This document shows positions 27,167 to 37,238 of a DNA stretch of 64,000 nucleotides, one piece after another. Each line of letters starts with the position of its first letter. Positions within the stretch are counted from its first letter, which is position 1. A model generated the notes under the pieces. The model was not told the origin of the DNA. It searched no databases and saw only the letters and a list, made by a program, of their open reading frames with translations. The stretch lies in contig NZ_JFZJ01000002.1 of NCBI RefSeq assembly GCF_000636015.1, positions 1 to 64,000 of the forward strand. Direction: 5' to 3'. The DNA comes from Rhodomicrobium udaipurense JA643 (GTDB taxonomy: Bacteria; Pseudomonadota; Alphaproteobacteria; Rhizobiales; Rhodomicrobiaceae). Made by a program: the position numbers and the translations under genes.

Positions 27167-27655
27167 CTACCACAAGAGCGACAGCGGCAGCTCCGTCGTG
27201 CTTTTTACTTCCGATATCGCCATGGACGAGTTCGTGAACTGCACGGACGCGACCTGGCTCAGATGCTTGCGGAAGAAAGTCTCGTACGATTCCGTGTCGC
27301 GCGTGATAACGCGCAGCAGATAGTCCGTCTCGCCGAGCAGCGTGTGGCACTCGACGACCTCGGGAAAGCGCCGGATCGCGTCCTCAAAGGCGGGCAACGT
27401 GCGCTGGCCGTGCGCCTGAAGCTTCACATGCGCGAAGACCATCATGTTGAGGCCGAGCTTCTTGCGGTCGAGGATGGCGACGCGCCGCTGGATGATACCC
27501 GCCGCCTCCAGCTTCTCGATGCGCCGCCACACGGACGATTGCGAAGCGCCCGCGCGGGCGGCGATTTCCGCCGTGGACAGCGACGCGTCGGCCTGAAGCA
27601 GCGTGAGAATGGTGCGGTCGACGGAATCGAGCGGATAAGCGGCGGTGCCGGGCAT
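27167..27655 (-). CDS. Lrp/AsnC-family transcriptional regulator
   Basis: N-terminal winged helix-turn-helix (LDSVDRTILTLLQADASLSTAEIAARAGASQSSVWRRI in overlapping parts), then the RAM/AsnC ligand domain (VVECHTLLGETDYLLRVITRD). 162 residues. The start at 27655 follows GAGGAG. It is divergent from the fused indolepyruvate oxidoreductase gene, so it is likely a local regulator responding to an amino acid such as an aromatic or branched-chain one. The effector is not determinable from sequence. Confidence 0.92.
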   Translation of the reverse strand: MPGTAAYPLDSVDRTILTLLQADASLSTAEIAARAGASQSSVWRRIEKLEAAGIIQRRVAILDRKKLGLNMMVFAHVKLQAHGQRTLPAFEDAIRRFPEVVECHTLLGETDYLLRVITRDTESYETFFRKHLSQVASVQFTNSSMAISEVKSTTELPLSLLW

Positions 27656-27680
27656 GGATTCATCTCCTCTGCGGCGTCTA

Positions 27681-27786
27681 GAGCCCGTTCCGATCCGATT
27701 GCATGGCAATCCGATTCGGTAAAACGGTCTCTCCCTATGAGTTCAGAGCCGGATCCGATCAGGCCGCACTGATCGGATCCGGCTCT
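27681..27786. repeat. Intergenic palindromic element with an 18-bp perfect inverted repeat
   Basis: Positions 27745-27762 and 27769-27786 are perfect inverted 18-base arms around a 6-base spacer (GCCGCA). A smaller palindrome GATTGC-ATG-GCAATC lies at 27697-27711. The block begins CTAGAGCCCGTTCC, similar to other intergenic starts in the window. It lies between two divergent start sites, so it is not a terminator. It could be a dispersed palindromic repeat or a large operator. Confidence 0.6.
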
Positions 27787-27925
27787 CGCGCGATTGCGCA
27801 TAAATTATGCTCTCAGTCGCGCTTTGTGAAAGCCTTAATGCGACGCTCGCAACGCCTCTCAGAACTTTGCAAAGTCTTTTCAGTTCTCTCATGGGATACT
27901 CGTAAATCGACCATGGGAGAAGCCA

Positions 27926-30900
27926 ATGGACACACTTGCGTCTGCGCCCTCCATCAGCCTTGACGACAAGTATCGCGTCGATCAAGGTCAAGTCTTTGTC
28001 ACGGGCGTACAGGCTCTTGTCAGGCTTCCGCTTCTTCGCCGCCAGATCGACGTGGCCATGGGCCTCGACACAGCGGGTTTTATCTCCGGCTATCGCGGTT
28101 CTCCGCTCGGCATCTACGACAAGCAGCTTTGGCAGGAAAAGAAGCGGCTCGCCGAAAGCCACATCGTCTTCCAGCCGGGCGTGAACGAGGAACTCGCGGC
28201 GACGGCCGTATGGGGTAGCCAGCAGGCATCACTTTTCCCCGGCGCGCGTCATGACGGCGTGTTCGGCATCTGGTACGGCAAGGGGCCGGGCGTAGATCGC
28301 TCCGGTGACGCCTTCAAGCACGCGAATTTCTTCGGCACCGCGAAAAACGGCGGCGTGCTGGCGCTCGCGGGCGACGACCACTCATGCAAATCCTCGACGC
28401 TGCCGAACCAGAGCGATTTCGCCTTCGCTGACGCCGAAATTCCGGTGCTCAGCCCAGCCGACATCGCCGAAATCATCGAATTCGGCATTAAAGGCTTCGA
28501 CCTCTCGCGTTTCGCGGGGCTTTGGGTCGGCCTGAAAGCCATCTCCGACACGATGGACGCAAGCGCCACGGTGCGCATCGATCCGCTGCGCTACCGGTCG
28601 TTCGCACCCTATGGCGTGGCCGAACCGCTGGGTGGCCGAAATGCCAGGCTCGGCCGCACGCCGCCCGAGCAGGAGGAAATCCACCGCCATTTCCGCCTTC
28701 CCGCCGCGATGGCCTTCGCGCGCGAAAACGGCTTCGACCGTCTCGCCATCGACAGCTCCGCCGCCCGCTTCGGCATCGCGGCTTCGGGCAAGGCGTATCT
28801 GCATGTGCGCCAAGCGCTGCGCGATCTCGGCCTTTCCGAGGCCGAGGCGGCCGCCCTCGGCCTTCGCGTGTACAAGATCGGCCTCGTCTGGCCGCTGGAA
28901 GATCACAGCGCTCGCGCGTTTGCGAACGGCCTCGAAACCGTGCTCGTGGTGGAAGAGCGACGCGACATGATCGAGCATCAGCTTCGCGCGGCGCTTTACG
29001 GGCTGCCCGATGGTCGCCGCCCGCGCATCCTCGGCAAGCGCGACCTCGACGACCGCCCGCTGATAAGCGACGTGCTCGACATCGACACCGCGCATGTGAC
29101 GCGCGCGATCCTTCGCGTTCTGCCTGAAGCGATGAAGACGCCGCGCATGAAGGCCGCCGAGACGCGCCTCGCGGAGGCCGCGCAACAGGCCGCCGCCGCG
29201 CCGATCCATCTGCGCACGCCGTATTTCTGTTCCGGATGTCCGCACTCGACCTCGACGAAAGTGCCGGACGGAAGCCGTGGCATGGCGGGCATCGGGTGCC
29301 ACTATCTCGCGACCATGATGAACCGCAACACCGACGTTTACACCCAGATGGGTGGGGAGGGCGTGTTGTGGGTGGGGCAGGCGCCCTTCACCGAGGAAAC
29401 TCACGTCTTCGCCAATCTCGGCGACGGCACCTATTTTCACTCGGGCAGCCTCGCGATCCGGCAGGCCATCGCGGCGGGCGCGAACGTCACCTACAAGATC
29501 TTGTATAACGACGCCGTGGCCATGACCGGCGGGCAGCCGGTCGACGGGCAGTTGACGGTGCCGCAGATCGCGGCGCAAATGCGCGCCGAGGGCGTGTCGC
29601 GCATCGCCATCGTGAGCGACGATCCAGACCGTCACCGACGCGCCCCTGCGATTCCTTCGGGCACGAGTTTCGACCACCGTTCGCGGCTCGATGCGGTGCA
29701 GCAGGAGCTCCGTTCCGTGCCGGGCGTGAGCGTCCTCATCTACGATCAGGTTTGCGCCACCGAGAAGCGCCGTCGCCGCAAGCGCGGCCTTATGGAACAA
29801 TCGGATAGGCGATTGCTTATCAATACAAGCGTCTGCGAAGGTTGCGGCGATTGCTCCCGCGCCTCAAACTGCCTTTCGGTCGAACCGGTCGAGACCGAGT
29901 TCGGCCGAAAGCGCAGAATCAACCAATCTACATGCAATCAGGACGCGACCTGCGTCGACGGCTTCTGTCCGAGTTTCGTGTCGGTTTATGGCGGCACGCG
30001 CAAACGCGCACAGGCGGCGCACGCGTCGCCCGACATGCCCGACCCCGCGCTGCCCGCGATCCCCGAGGATGGCTACAACATCTTGATGACGGGCATCGGC
30101 GGCCTCGGCATCACCTCGCTTGCCGCGATGCTCGGCATGGCTGCCCATCTCCACAGCCGTCAGGTGCGAATCGTGGATCAGATCGGCCTCGCGCAGAAGG
30201 GCGGCGGCGTCTATTCGCACCTGCGGATCGGCGAGCCGCAGACGGAGCTTTTCAGCCCGCGCATCGGTGCGGGGCAGGCCGATCTCGTGCTGGCGGCCGA
30301 TATCGTCGTCGCGCACGGCAAGAACGGCCTGCCGATGATGAGTGAGGCGCGCACCGCCGTCGTGGCCGATCCGCGCATCACGCCGACCGCCGAATTCGTC
30401 CGCGACAACGCCGTCGCCTTCGATGTGCCCGCCATGACAGCACGGCTCGGGAAGCGCGCCCGCGCGGTCCACGAATGCCCGGCGCAGGCTATCGCGGTCG
30501 CGCTCGTCGGCGACGCGATCTTCGCCAACATGGTGCTGACGGGTTTCGCCTGGCAGAAGGGGCTGATCCCACTCGAACGCGGTGCGATTCTGCGCGCCAT
30601 CGAATTGAACGGCGCGAGCGTCGACGCGAACAAGCGCGCCTTCGCGCTCGGCCGCGAGGCGGCGCTCCGGCCCGACCGCATCGCGGCGCTGCTTAATCCC
30701 GCGCCGAAGCTCGCCGAAACTCTCGACGACATCGTCGGCCTTCGCGCCGCCGAACTCGCCGCCTATCAGGACGTGGCGTATGCCGCGCGCTATCTCGCGT
30801 TTGTGGACCGGGTGCGCGCGCGCGAAATCGCCGTCGCGCCACAAAGCGAGGCGCTGACCCGCGCGGTCGCGCAGAACCTCTTCCGGCTGATGGCGATCAA

Positions 30901-31378
30901 GGACGAATATGAAGTCGCGCGGCTCTACACGGACGGCGCCTTCGCGGAGCAGGTCAGCGCCGAGTTCGACGGCGACGTGAAACTCAAGTTCAATCTCGCG
31001 CCGCCGATCTTCGGCCGCCGCGATCCCGACACCGGGCAGCTCAAAAAGATGACCTTCGGGCCGTGGATGCTGCCCGTGCTGCGCGTTCTCGCCAAAGGCA
31101 AGCGCCTTCGCGGCACATGGTTCGATCCGTTTGCGCGGCTCGCCGAACGCAAGGCGGAGCGCGCGCTTCTCGCCGACTACGAGGCGCGCGTCGAGCGGCT
31201 TCTGCCGATGCTGACACGCGCCAATCTTGGGCTCGCCGCTGCCTATGCCGCCGTGCCGGACATCATCCGCGGTTTCGGCCATGTGAAGGAAGCCAACATC
31301 GCGAAGGCAACGGCCCGCTACGCCGAGCTTGAGGCGGCTTTCGCAACGGATGGACAGACGCGGAAGGCCGCCGAATAG
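27926..31378 (+). CDS. Fused indolepyruvate ferredoxin oxidoreductase, 1150 aa
   Basis: TPP- and Fe-S-dependent enzyme converting aryl pyruvates (from Phe, Tyr, Trp) to aryl-acetyl-CoA. It is the single-chain bacterial form, fusing IorA and IorB functions. The order is an N-terminal TPP-pyrimidine domain (FISGYRGSPLGIYDKQLW), then a TPP-binding domain near 400-600 (CPHSTSTKVP, GGEGVLWVGQAPF, LYNDAVAMTGGQPVDG). Cluster cysteines follow near 635-690 (CEGCGDCSRASNC, CNQDATCVDGFC), then the gamma domain (GIGGLGITSLAAMLG) and a long C-terminal domain. It stands alone opposite an Lrp-type gene. Confidence 0.94.
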   Translation: MDTLASAPSISLDDKYRVDQGQVFVTGVQALVRLPLLRRQIDVAMGLDTAGFISGYRGSPLGIYDKQLWQEKKRLAESHIVFQPGVNEELAATAVWGSQQASLFPGARHDGVFGIWYGKGPGVDRSGDAFKHANFFGTAKNGGVLALAGDDHSCKSSTLPNQSDFAFADAEIPVLSPADIAEIIEFGIKGFDLSRFAGLWVGLKAISDTMDASATVRIDPLRYRSFAPYGVAEPLGGRNARLGRTPPEQEEIHRHFRLPAAMAFARENGFDRLAIDSSAARFGIAASGKAYLHVRQALRDLGLSEAEAAALGLRVYKIGLVWPLEDHSARAFANGLETVLVVEERRDMIEHQLRAALYGLPDGRRPRILGKRDLDDRPLISDVLDIDTAHVTRAILRVLPEAMKTPRMKAAETRLAEAAQQAAAAPIHLRTPYFCSGCPHSTSTKVPDGSRGMAGIGCHYLATMMNRNTDVYTQMGGEGVLWVGQAPFTEETHVFANLGDGTYFHSGSLAIRQAIAAGANVTYKILYNDAVAMTGGQPVDGQLTVPQIAAQMRAEGVSRIAIVSDDPDRHRRAPAIPSGTSFDHRSRLDAVQQELRSVPGVSVLIYDQVCATEKRRRRKRGLMEQSDRRLLINTSVCEGCGDCSRASNCLSVEPVETEFGRKRRINQSTCNQDATCVDGFCPSFVSVYGGTRKRAQAAHASPDMPDPALPAIPEDGYNILMTGIGGLGITSLAAMLGMAAHLHSRQVRIVDQIGLAQKGGGVYSHLRIGEPQTELFSPRIGAGQADLVLAADIVVAHGKNGLPMMSEARTAVVADPRITPTAEFVRDNAVAFDVPAMTARLGKRARAVHECPAQAIAVALVGDAIFANMVLTGFAWQKGLIPLERGAILRAIELNGASVDANKRAFALGREAALRPDRIAALLNPAPKLAETLDDIVGLRAAELAAYQDVAYAARYLAFVDRVRAREIAVAPQSEALTRAVAQNLFRLMAIKDEYEVARLYTDGAFAEQVSAEFDGDVKLKFNLAPPIFGRRDPDTGQLKKMTFGPWMLPVLRVLAKGKRLRGTWFDPFARLAERKAERALLADYEARVERLLPMLTRANLGLAAAYAAVPDIIRGFGHVKEANIAKATARYAELEAAFATDGQTRKAAE

Positions 31379-31449
31379 CCGTTCCGCCATGTTGACAGCA
31401 AGCCTCCCTCAAGCGCCTCATTATAGAAAAACAAGAGCGGGAGGACGTC

Positions 31450-32613
31450 ATGGCCAGCTATCGTGGTCTCGATTTCGGGCTTGGCGAGGAAGCCGACATG
31501 CTGCGCGACAGCGTGCGCGCCTTCGCCGACGACAATATTGCGCCGCGCGCCGCCGAGATCGACCGCTCGAACACCTTTCCGCGCGACTTGTGGGAGCCCA
31601 TGGGCGCGCTCGGCCTCCACGGCATCACGGTCGAGGAGGAATGGGGCGGCGCGGGGCTCGGCTATCTGCATCATTGCATCGCCATGGAGGAGGTGAGCCG
31701 GGCGAGCGCGAGCGTGGGGCTTTCCTATGGCGCGCATTCCAATCTCTGCGTGAACCAGATCCGCCGCAATGGCACGGACGAGCAGAAACGCCGCTACCTG
31801 CCGAAGCTTATCTCAGGCGAGCATGTCGGCGCGCTCGCAATGTCGGAGGCGGAGGCCGGGTCCGATGTCGTGTCGATGCGCACGCGCGCCGAGAAGCGCG
31901 GCGACCGCTATGTTCTGAACGGCACGAAGATGTGGATCACCAACGCGCCGCACGCCGACGTGCTCGTGGTCTACGCGAAGACCGACCCCGCCGCCGGGCC
32001 GCGCGGCATCACCGCGTTCCTGATCGAAAAGGGCATGTCGGGCTTTTCCGTCTCGCCGAAGCTCGACAAGCTCGGCATGCGCGGCTCAGACACCGCAGAA
32101 CTCGTCTTTGAGGATTGCGAGGTGCCGGAGTCGAACGTCATGGCCGGCGAGGGGCGTGGCGTCGCCGTGCTGATGTCCGGCCTTGACTATGAGCGCGCGG
32201 TGCTTGCCGCCGGACCGCTCGGCATCATGCAGGCTGCGCTCGACATCGTGCTGCCCTACATCCACGAGCGCAAGCAGTTCGGCAAGCCCATCGGCACGTT
32301 CCAGCTCGTGCAGGGCAAGGTTGCCGACATGGCGGTCGCGCTGAATTCGGCGCGCGCCTATGTCTACGCGGTCGCGCGCGCCTGCGACCGGGGGCAGACG
32401 ACGCGCGAGGATGCAGCGGGCGCGATCCTCTATGCGGCGGAAGCGGCGACGCGCGTGGCACTCGACGCGATCCAGCTTCTCGGCGGCACCGGCTATATCA
32501 ACGACACGGCGACGGGGCGGCTCCTACGTGACGCGAAGCTTTACGAAATCGGCGCGGGCACGAGCGAAATCCGCCGCATGCTCATCGGGCGAGAATTGTT
32601 TGGCAAGATGTGA
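31450..32613 (+). CDS. Isovaleryl-CoA dehydrogenase
   Basis: FAD enzyme oxidising isovaleryl-CoA to 3-methylcrotonyl-CoA in leucine breakdown; electrons pass to ETF. Acyl-CoA dehydrogenase signatures are [16 protein letters not shown] and [22 protein letters not shown]. The catalytic Glu sits in [17 protein letters not shown], the helix-G position specific to isovaleryl-CoA enzymes. The length of 387 is normal. The start follows GGAGGACGTC. It opens a leucine cluster with mccB, mccA and HMG-CoA lyase, interrupted by a toxin-antitoxin-like pair. Confidence 0.95.
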   Translation: MASYRGLDFGLGEEADMLRDSVRAFADDNIAPRAAEIDRSNTFPRDLWEPMGALGLHGITVEEEWGGAGLGYLHHCIAMEEVSRASASVGLSYGAHSNLCVNQIRRNGTDEQKRRYLPKLISGEHVGALAMSEAEAGSDVVSMRTRAEKRGDRYVLNGTKMWITNAPHADVLVVYAKTDPAAGPRGITAFLIEKGMSGFSVSPKLDKLGMRGSDTAELVFEDCEVPESNVMAGEGRGVAVLMSGLDYERAVLAAGPLGIMQAALDIVLPYIHERKQFGKPIGTFQLVQGKVADMAVALNSARAYVYAVARACDRGQTTREDAAGAILYAAEAATRVALDAIQLLGGTGYINDTATGRLLRDAKLYEIGAGTSEIRRMLIGRELFGKM

Positions 32614-32688
32614 TTAATGTCATTTTATGTGTAAGTGCTACCAACAGACTTGTTGCCAATTTTGCTCGATGTGATATAGTCGGGCAAA

Positions 32689-33072
32689 ATGGAGGATGAA
32701 ATGGCGCGCAAAAAAAAGGACGAACGGCCGGATGGCGCGCCCTCGCGGGGGACCGGCTTCGAGGAAGCGCCGCAGGCTCCGTTCGTCGCGGACGACACTG
32801 AAAAACCGGGCTTCGGGGCCGCGAATCGGCTGCGTCTGACGCTTGGCCCCGGCGGCCGCGTGGTGATCCCGGCGGCGCTTCGCGAGGCGATGCAGGTGGA
32901 AGAGGGCGACGCGCTTCTCGCCTGGCTGGAGGATGGCGAACTCCATGTGTTAAGCCCGCGCGTTGGCGCAAGACAGGCTCAGGCGATGATGAAAGGTCTG
33001 CTCGGAAGCGGCCTCGCCGACGACCTCATAAAGGACCGGCGGCATGAGGCGGAGGTGGAATCGCGTGGCTAG
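32689..33072 (+). CDS. AbrB/MazE-type antitoxin (VapB-like)
   Basis: The central segment LTLGPGGRVVIPAALREAMQVEEGDALLAWLEDGELHVLSP is a SpoVT-AbrB swapped-hairpin DNA-binding domain (quoted here only as a region, residues about 50-90). The N-terminus is a charged extension and the C-terminus (MMKGLLGSGLADDLIKDRR) would wrap the toxin. The adjacent PIN gene makes it a type II antitoxin. It may start at ATG 32689 or 32701 (MARKKK). It lies between isovaleryl-CoA dehydrogenase and mccB in the same direction. Confidence 0.85.
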   Translation: MEDEMARKKKDERPDGAPSRGTGFEEAPQAPFVADDTEKPGFGAANRLRLTLGPGGRVVIPAALREAMQVEEGDALLAWLEDGELHVLSPRVGARQAQAMMKGLLGSGLADDLIKDRRHEAEVESRG

Positions 33073-33114
33073 AATGCGCAAATGTGCCCGCGCACCACTG
33101 CCGAGGCGCCGCTG

Positions 33115-33501
33115 ATGTGCGCCGCGATCGTGCTCGACGCCTCGGCCATCCTCGCGCATCTCGGCGGCGAGCCCGGCGCAGACCGCGCCGAGGCTTTTTT
33201 CGGAAATGCCGCGATGTCTTCCGTGAACCTTTCCGAGGTGGTGGCTAAACTTCAGGAGCGCGGCGCCGCCATGCCGCTCGTTCGCGCTGCGCTTTCGCGC
33301 TACGGCCTCGAAACCTTGCCGTTCGATGAAGACCTCGCCTTTCGCGCGGGCGCGCTGCGCGTCGCGACGAAGGCCTTCGGCCTCTCGCTCGGCGACCGCG
33401 CTTGCCTTGCGCTCGCCGAAAAACTGCGCCTGCCGGTGCTGACCGCCGACCGGACATGGCGCGACATCGCTCTTTCGGTGGAGGTGCACGTCTTGCGTTA
33501 G
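33115..33501 (+). CDS. PIN-domain toxin (VapC-like RNase)
   Basis: 128-residue PIN domain with all four acidic metal-binding positions visible: D8 (VLDASAIL), E41 (NLSEVV), D94 ([11 protein letters not shown]) and D112 (LTADRTW). VapC toxins cleave tRNA or rRNA when free of antitoxin. The chosen start at 33115 has GAGG about 9 bases upstream; ATG at 33082 would add 11 unconserved residues. The antitoxin gene ends 42 bases before. It is followed 94 bases later by mccB, so the pair is embedded in the leucine operon. Confidence 0.87.
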   Translation: MCAAIVLDASAILAHLGGEPGADRAEAFFGNAAMSSVNLSEVVAKLQERGAAMPLVRAALSRYGLETLPFDEDLAFRAGALRVATKAFGLSLGDRACLALAEKLRLPVLTADRTWRDIALSVEVHVLR

Positions 33502-33595
33502 GGCCGCCCGTTTTCGGAACGGCTCCTCGACACTATTCTGTTCGTCTTGCGGTGAAGTCGCGTTCCGCCTGTGCGGGACGAAACCAGGAGCGGGC

Positions 33596-35203
33596 ATGGC
33601 AGTCTTGAACAGCGCCATCGACAGGCGCTCCGCAGCTTTTCGGGCGAATGCGGAGGCGATGACGGCTCTCGTCGCGAGGCTTCGCGAAAAAGCCGCGCTC
33701 GCGCAAGGCGGCGGGGGGGCTGAAGCATGCGCGCGGCACGTCGCACGAGGCAAGCTTCTCGCGCGGGACCGCATCGCGCTCCTCCTCGATCCGGCGTCGC
33801 CCTTCCTCGAAATCGGCGCGCTTGCGGCTCACGGTCTTTATGGCGGCGACGCGCACGCAGCAGGGCTCATCGCGGGGATCGGGCGCGTGTCGGGCGTCGA
33901 ATGCATGATCGTCGCCAACGACGCGACCGTGAAGGGCGGCACCTATTACCCGCTGACGGTAAAGAAGCATCTTCGCGCGCAGGACATCGCTCGGGAAAAT
34001 CGGCTCCCCTGTCTCTATCTGGTGGATTCGGGCGGTGCGTTCCTGCCGATGCAGGATGAAATCTTCCCCGACGAGCGCCATTTCGGCCGCATCTTCTATA
34101 ATCAGGCGCGCATGTCGGCGGAAGGCATTCCGCAGATCGCGCTCGTCATGGGGCCGTGCACGGCGGGCGGGGCCTATGTGCCTGCGATGTGCGACGAGAG
34201 CGTCATCGTGAAGGGTAACGGCACGATCTTTCTCGGCGGTCCGCCGCTCGTGCGCGCCGCGACCGGGGAAATCGTCACGGCAGAGGAACTCGGCGGCGCG
34301 GACGTGCATGCGCGCCAGTCCGGCGTCGTCGATCACTATGCGGAGAGCGACGCGCACGCCATCGGCATCGCGCGGCGGATTGTGGCGCGGCTCAACCGCA
34401 CGAAGCCCGCGTCGCTCGACATCGCGCCGCCCCGCGATGCGGGCTACGCGACCAACGAGCTTTACGGCATCGTCGAAGCCGACGCGCGGAAGCCCTACGA
34501 TGTTCGCGAAATCATCGCTCGCCTCGTCGACGGCTCGGACTTCGACGAGTTCAAGGCGCTCTACGGCCCGACGCTCGTCTGCGGTACGGCGCGCATCCAC
34601 GGCTACCCCGTCGGCATCCTCGCCAATAACGGTATCCTGTTTTCCGAAAGCGCGCTGAAGGGTGCGCATTTCATTGAGCTCATGGAGCAGCGCGGCATTC
34701 CGCTCGTCTTCCTGCAAAACATCACGGGCTTCATGGTCGGCCGGAAATACGAGGCGGGCGGCATCGCGAAGGATGGCGCGAAGCTCGTCACGGCGGTTTC
34801 GACGGCGAGCGTGCCGAAATATACTGTCGTCATCGGCGGCTCATATGGGGCGGGCAATTACGGTATGTGCGGACGCGCCTTCGGTCCGCGCTTCCTGTGG
34901 ATGTGGCCGAACGCGAAGATCTCGGTCATGGGCGGCGAGCAGGCTGCGACCGTGCTTGCCATCGTCCGGCGGCAGGCTCTGGAGGCGAAGGGCGCAACGC
35001 TCGGCGAGGCGGAGGAGGAGGCGTTGAAAGCGCCGATCCGCGCGCAGTTCGAGACGCAGGCCGACCCGTATTATGCCACCGCGCGGCTGTGGGACGACGG
35101 CATCATAGACCCCGCCGACACGCGCATTGTGCTCGCGCTCGCGCTTTCGGCGGGGCTCAATGCGCCGCCCGAGCGGGGCCGCTTCGGCGTGTTCAGGATG
35201 TGA
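33596..35203 (+). CDS. Methylcrotonyl-CoA carboxylase, beta (carboxyltransferase) subunit
   Basis: Transfers the carboxyl group from biotin to 3-methylcrotonyl-CoA. Carboxyltransferase N- and C-halves are seen, with [55 protein letters not shown] and the second half [19 protein letters not shown], then [18 protein letters not shown]. The DEIFPD and GGIAKDGAK features favour MCC over propionyl-CoA carboxylase. The length of 535 is typical. GCATGG start preceded by AGGAGC. The downstream alpha subunit begins 7 bases later. Confidence 0.95.
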   Translation: MAVLNSAIDRRSAAFRANAEAMTALVARLREKAALAQGGGGAEACARHVARGKLLARDRIALLLDPASPFLEIGALAAHGLYGGDAHAAGLIAGIGRVSGVECMIVANDATVKGGTYYPLTVKKHLRAQDIARENRLPCLYLVDSGGAFLPMQDEIFPDERHFGRIFYNQARMSAEGIPQIALVMGPCTAGGAYVPAMCDESVIVKGNGTIFLGGPPLVRAATGEIVTAEELGGADVHARQSGVVDHYAESDAHAIGIARRIVARLNRTKPASLDIAPPRDAGYATNELYGIVEADARKPYDVREIIARLVDGSDFDEFKALYGPTLVCGTARIHGYPVGILANNGILFSESALKGAHFIELMEQRGIPLVFLQNITGFMVGRKYEAGGIAKDGAKLVTAVSTASVPKYTVVIGGSYGAGNYGMCGRAFGPRFLWMWPNAKISVMGGEQAATVLAIVRRQALEAKGATLGEAEEEALKAPIRAQFETQADPYYATARLWDDGIIDPADTRIVLALALSAGLNAPPERGRFGVFRM

Positions 35204-35210
35204 GGCAGAC

Positions 35211-37238
35211 ATGACGCTCCGGCCCTTCACGTCGCTCCTGATCGCCAATCGCGGTGAAATCGCCTGCCGCATCGCTCGCACCGCGCGCGGCATGGGGCTT
35301 CGCACCGTCGCCGTCTATTCGGAGGCGGACGCCCGCGCGCGCCATGTGAGGGCCGCCGACGAGGCGCGGCTGATCGGGCCTGCACCCGCCCGCGACAGCT
35401 ATCTCGACATCGGCCGCATCATCGAGGCCGCCAAGGCGAGCGGCGCGGAGGCGGTGCATCCGGGTTACGGCTTCTTGTCCGAGAAGGCTGCGTTCGCGGA
35501 AGCCTGCGCGGAAGCCGGGCTCATTTTCGTCGGGCCAGCCGCATCGGCCATCCGCGCCATGGGCTCAAAGGCCGCAGCGAAAGCGCTGATGGAGGCGGCG
35601 GGCGTGCCCGTCGTACCGGGCTATGGCGGCGCGGCGCAGGACGCGGACGCCTTCGCGCGCGAGGCAAAGCGGCTCGGCTTCCCGGTGCTGCTGAAAGCGG
35701 TCGCGGGCGGCGGCGGCAAAGGCATGCGCATCGTTCGCGCGGCGGATGGACTCGAAGCCGCGCTCACGGCCGCGAAGCGCGAGGCGGCGGCGGCGTTCGG
35801 CGACGATACGCTGATGATGGAGCGCTTCGTCGAGGGGCCCCGCCATATCGAGGTGCAGATTTTCGCGGACGCGCACGGCAATGTCGTGTCGCTGTTCGAG
35901 CGCGAATGCACGCTTCAGCGCCGCCACCAGAAGGTCGTCGAGGAAGCGCCGTCGCCCTCGCTTGATGACGCGCGGCGCGAGGCGCTCTGCGACGCGGCGC
36001 GAAAAGCAGCCGCGGCCATCGGCTATGTCGGTGCGGGGACAGTGGAATTCGTCGCCGACGAGGCCAACGCTTGGTTCATCGAAATGAACACGCGCCTACA
36101 GGTGGAGTACGCGGTGACGGAGTCGATCATCGGCCTCGACCTCGTGGAATGGCAACTCCGCGTGGCCATGGGTGAAACGCTGCCGCTGCGGCAGGAGGAA
36201 ATCGCGCGCGCCGGGCACGCAATCGAGGCGCGCATCTATGCCGAGGATGCAGACGCAGGCTTTTTGCCGTCCACCGGGACCATCACGCATTGGCGCGCGC
36301 CGCAGGCGGGGCAGGGCCTTCGCATCGACACCGGCTTCGGCGCTGGCGACGATGTCACGCCGCATTACGATCCGATGCTCGCGAAGGTGATCGCGCAGGC
36401 ACCGACGCGCGCCGCTGCGCTCGCCCGGCTGCGAGGCGCGCTGTCGGGCTTCGAGATCGCGGGCGTGGCGACGAACGTGGCGTTTCTCGCGCGGCTTCTC
36501 GGCGAGAATGCCGTGGCCGCGAATGCGGTCGATACCGGATATATCGAGCGCGAGCACGCTGGTCTCGACGCGAGCCTCACGCCCGGCGCCGTGCATCTCG
36601 CGGCGGCGGTGGCGGCGATCCTTGCGCGCGAGGCGGACGAAACGCGTAGCGATCCGGCCGATCCGTGGTCGCCGTGGGTGGCGGGCGCGGCATGGGCGGC
36701 ATGGGCGCTGTTCGGCTCGCGCAGTCGGGTTTTCGAATTTCGCGGCAAGGATAGCCATGCGTTCACCGTCCGCCTCGAACAGGGCCGCGATGGAATGACG
36801 CTCGCCGTCGAAGGCGAGGCTGCGCGGTTCGCGTTCGAGCGCGAGGGCGGCGACCCGCGTCGTTTCGCGGTGACGCTCGGCGGCGCGCGGCACAGCATCG
36901 GCGCGGTCTTGATCGACGGCGCGGTAACGGTTTTCGACGGTCCGCAGCCCATCCGCCTCGCGCTCGTCGATCCTTTCGGGGCGGAGGCGGTCACGCATCA
37001 CCATGGCACGGGCACGCTCGCGCCGATGCCGGGGACGGTGCTTGCGCTGCTCGCCGAGCCGGGCGCGAGCCTCGAAGCGGGCGCGCCGATCCTCATCCTC
37101 GAAGCGATGAAGATGGAACACACGGTGCGAGCGCCTTCGTGCGGGCGCGTTGCGCGCTACGCCGTCGCCACCGGCGATTTCGTCTCCGAGGGCGCGGCGC
37201 TGATGGAGTTCGAGGCCGAGGAGGCGCGCGATGGTTGA
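35211..37238 (+). CDS. Methylcrotonyl-CoA carboxylase, alpha (biotin carboxylase) subunit
   Basis: ATP-dependent carboxylation of a biotin carried on the same chain. N-terminal biotin carboxylase domain (LLIANRGEIACRIARTARG; ATP-grasp loop AVAGGGGKGMRIV; RDCSLQRRHQK-type block RECTLQRRHQKVVEEAP; MNTRLQVEYAVTE). A middle BT domain follows, and a C-terminal biotinyl domain with the lysine in ILEAMKMEHTVRAP. The length of 675 matches MCC alpha. The start at 35211 removes 28 residues overlapping mccB. It overlaps the HMG-CoA lyase gene by 8 bases. Confidence 0.95.
   Translation: MTLRPFTSLLIANRGEIACRIARTARGMGLRTVAVYSEADARARHVRAADEARLIGPAPARDSYLDIGRIIEAAKASGAEAVHPGYGFLSEKAAFAEACAEAGLIFVGPAASAIRAMGSKAAAKALMEAAGVPVVPGYGGAAQDADAFAREAKRLGFPVLLKAVAGGGGKGMRIVRAADGLEAALTAAKREAAAAFGDDTLMMERFVEGPRHIEVQIFADAHGNVVSLFERECTLQRRHQKVVEEAPSPSLDDARREALCDAARKAAAAIGYVGAGTVEFVADEANAWFIEMNTRLQVEYAVTESIIGLDLVEWQLRVAMGETLPLRQEEIARAGHAIEARIYAEDADAGFLPSTGTITHWRAPQAGQGLRIDTGFGAGDDVTPHYDPMLAKVIAQAPTRAAALARLRGALSGFEIAGVATNVAFLARLLGENAVAANAVDTGYIEREHAGLDASLTPGAVHLAAAVAAILAREADETRSDPADPWSPWVAGAAWAAWALFGSRSRVFEFRGKDSHAFTVRLEQGRDGMTLAVEGEAARFAFEREGGDPRRFAVTLGGARHSIGAVLIDGAVTVFDGPQPIRLALVDPFGAEAVTHHHGTGTLAPMPGTVLALLAEPGASLEAGAPILILEAMKMEHTVRAPSCGRVARYAVATGDFVSEGAALMEFEAEEARDG

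Noticed and set aside
29864-31390. 508-codon minus-strand frame
   Set aside because: Antisense shadow of the indolepyruvate oxidoreductase gene.
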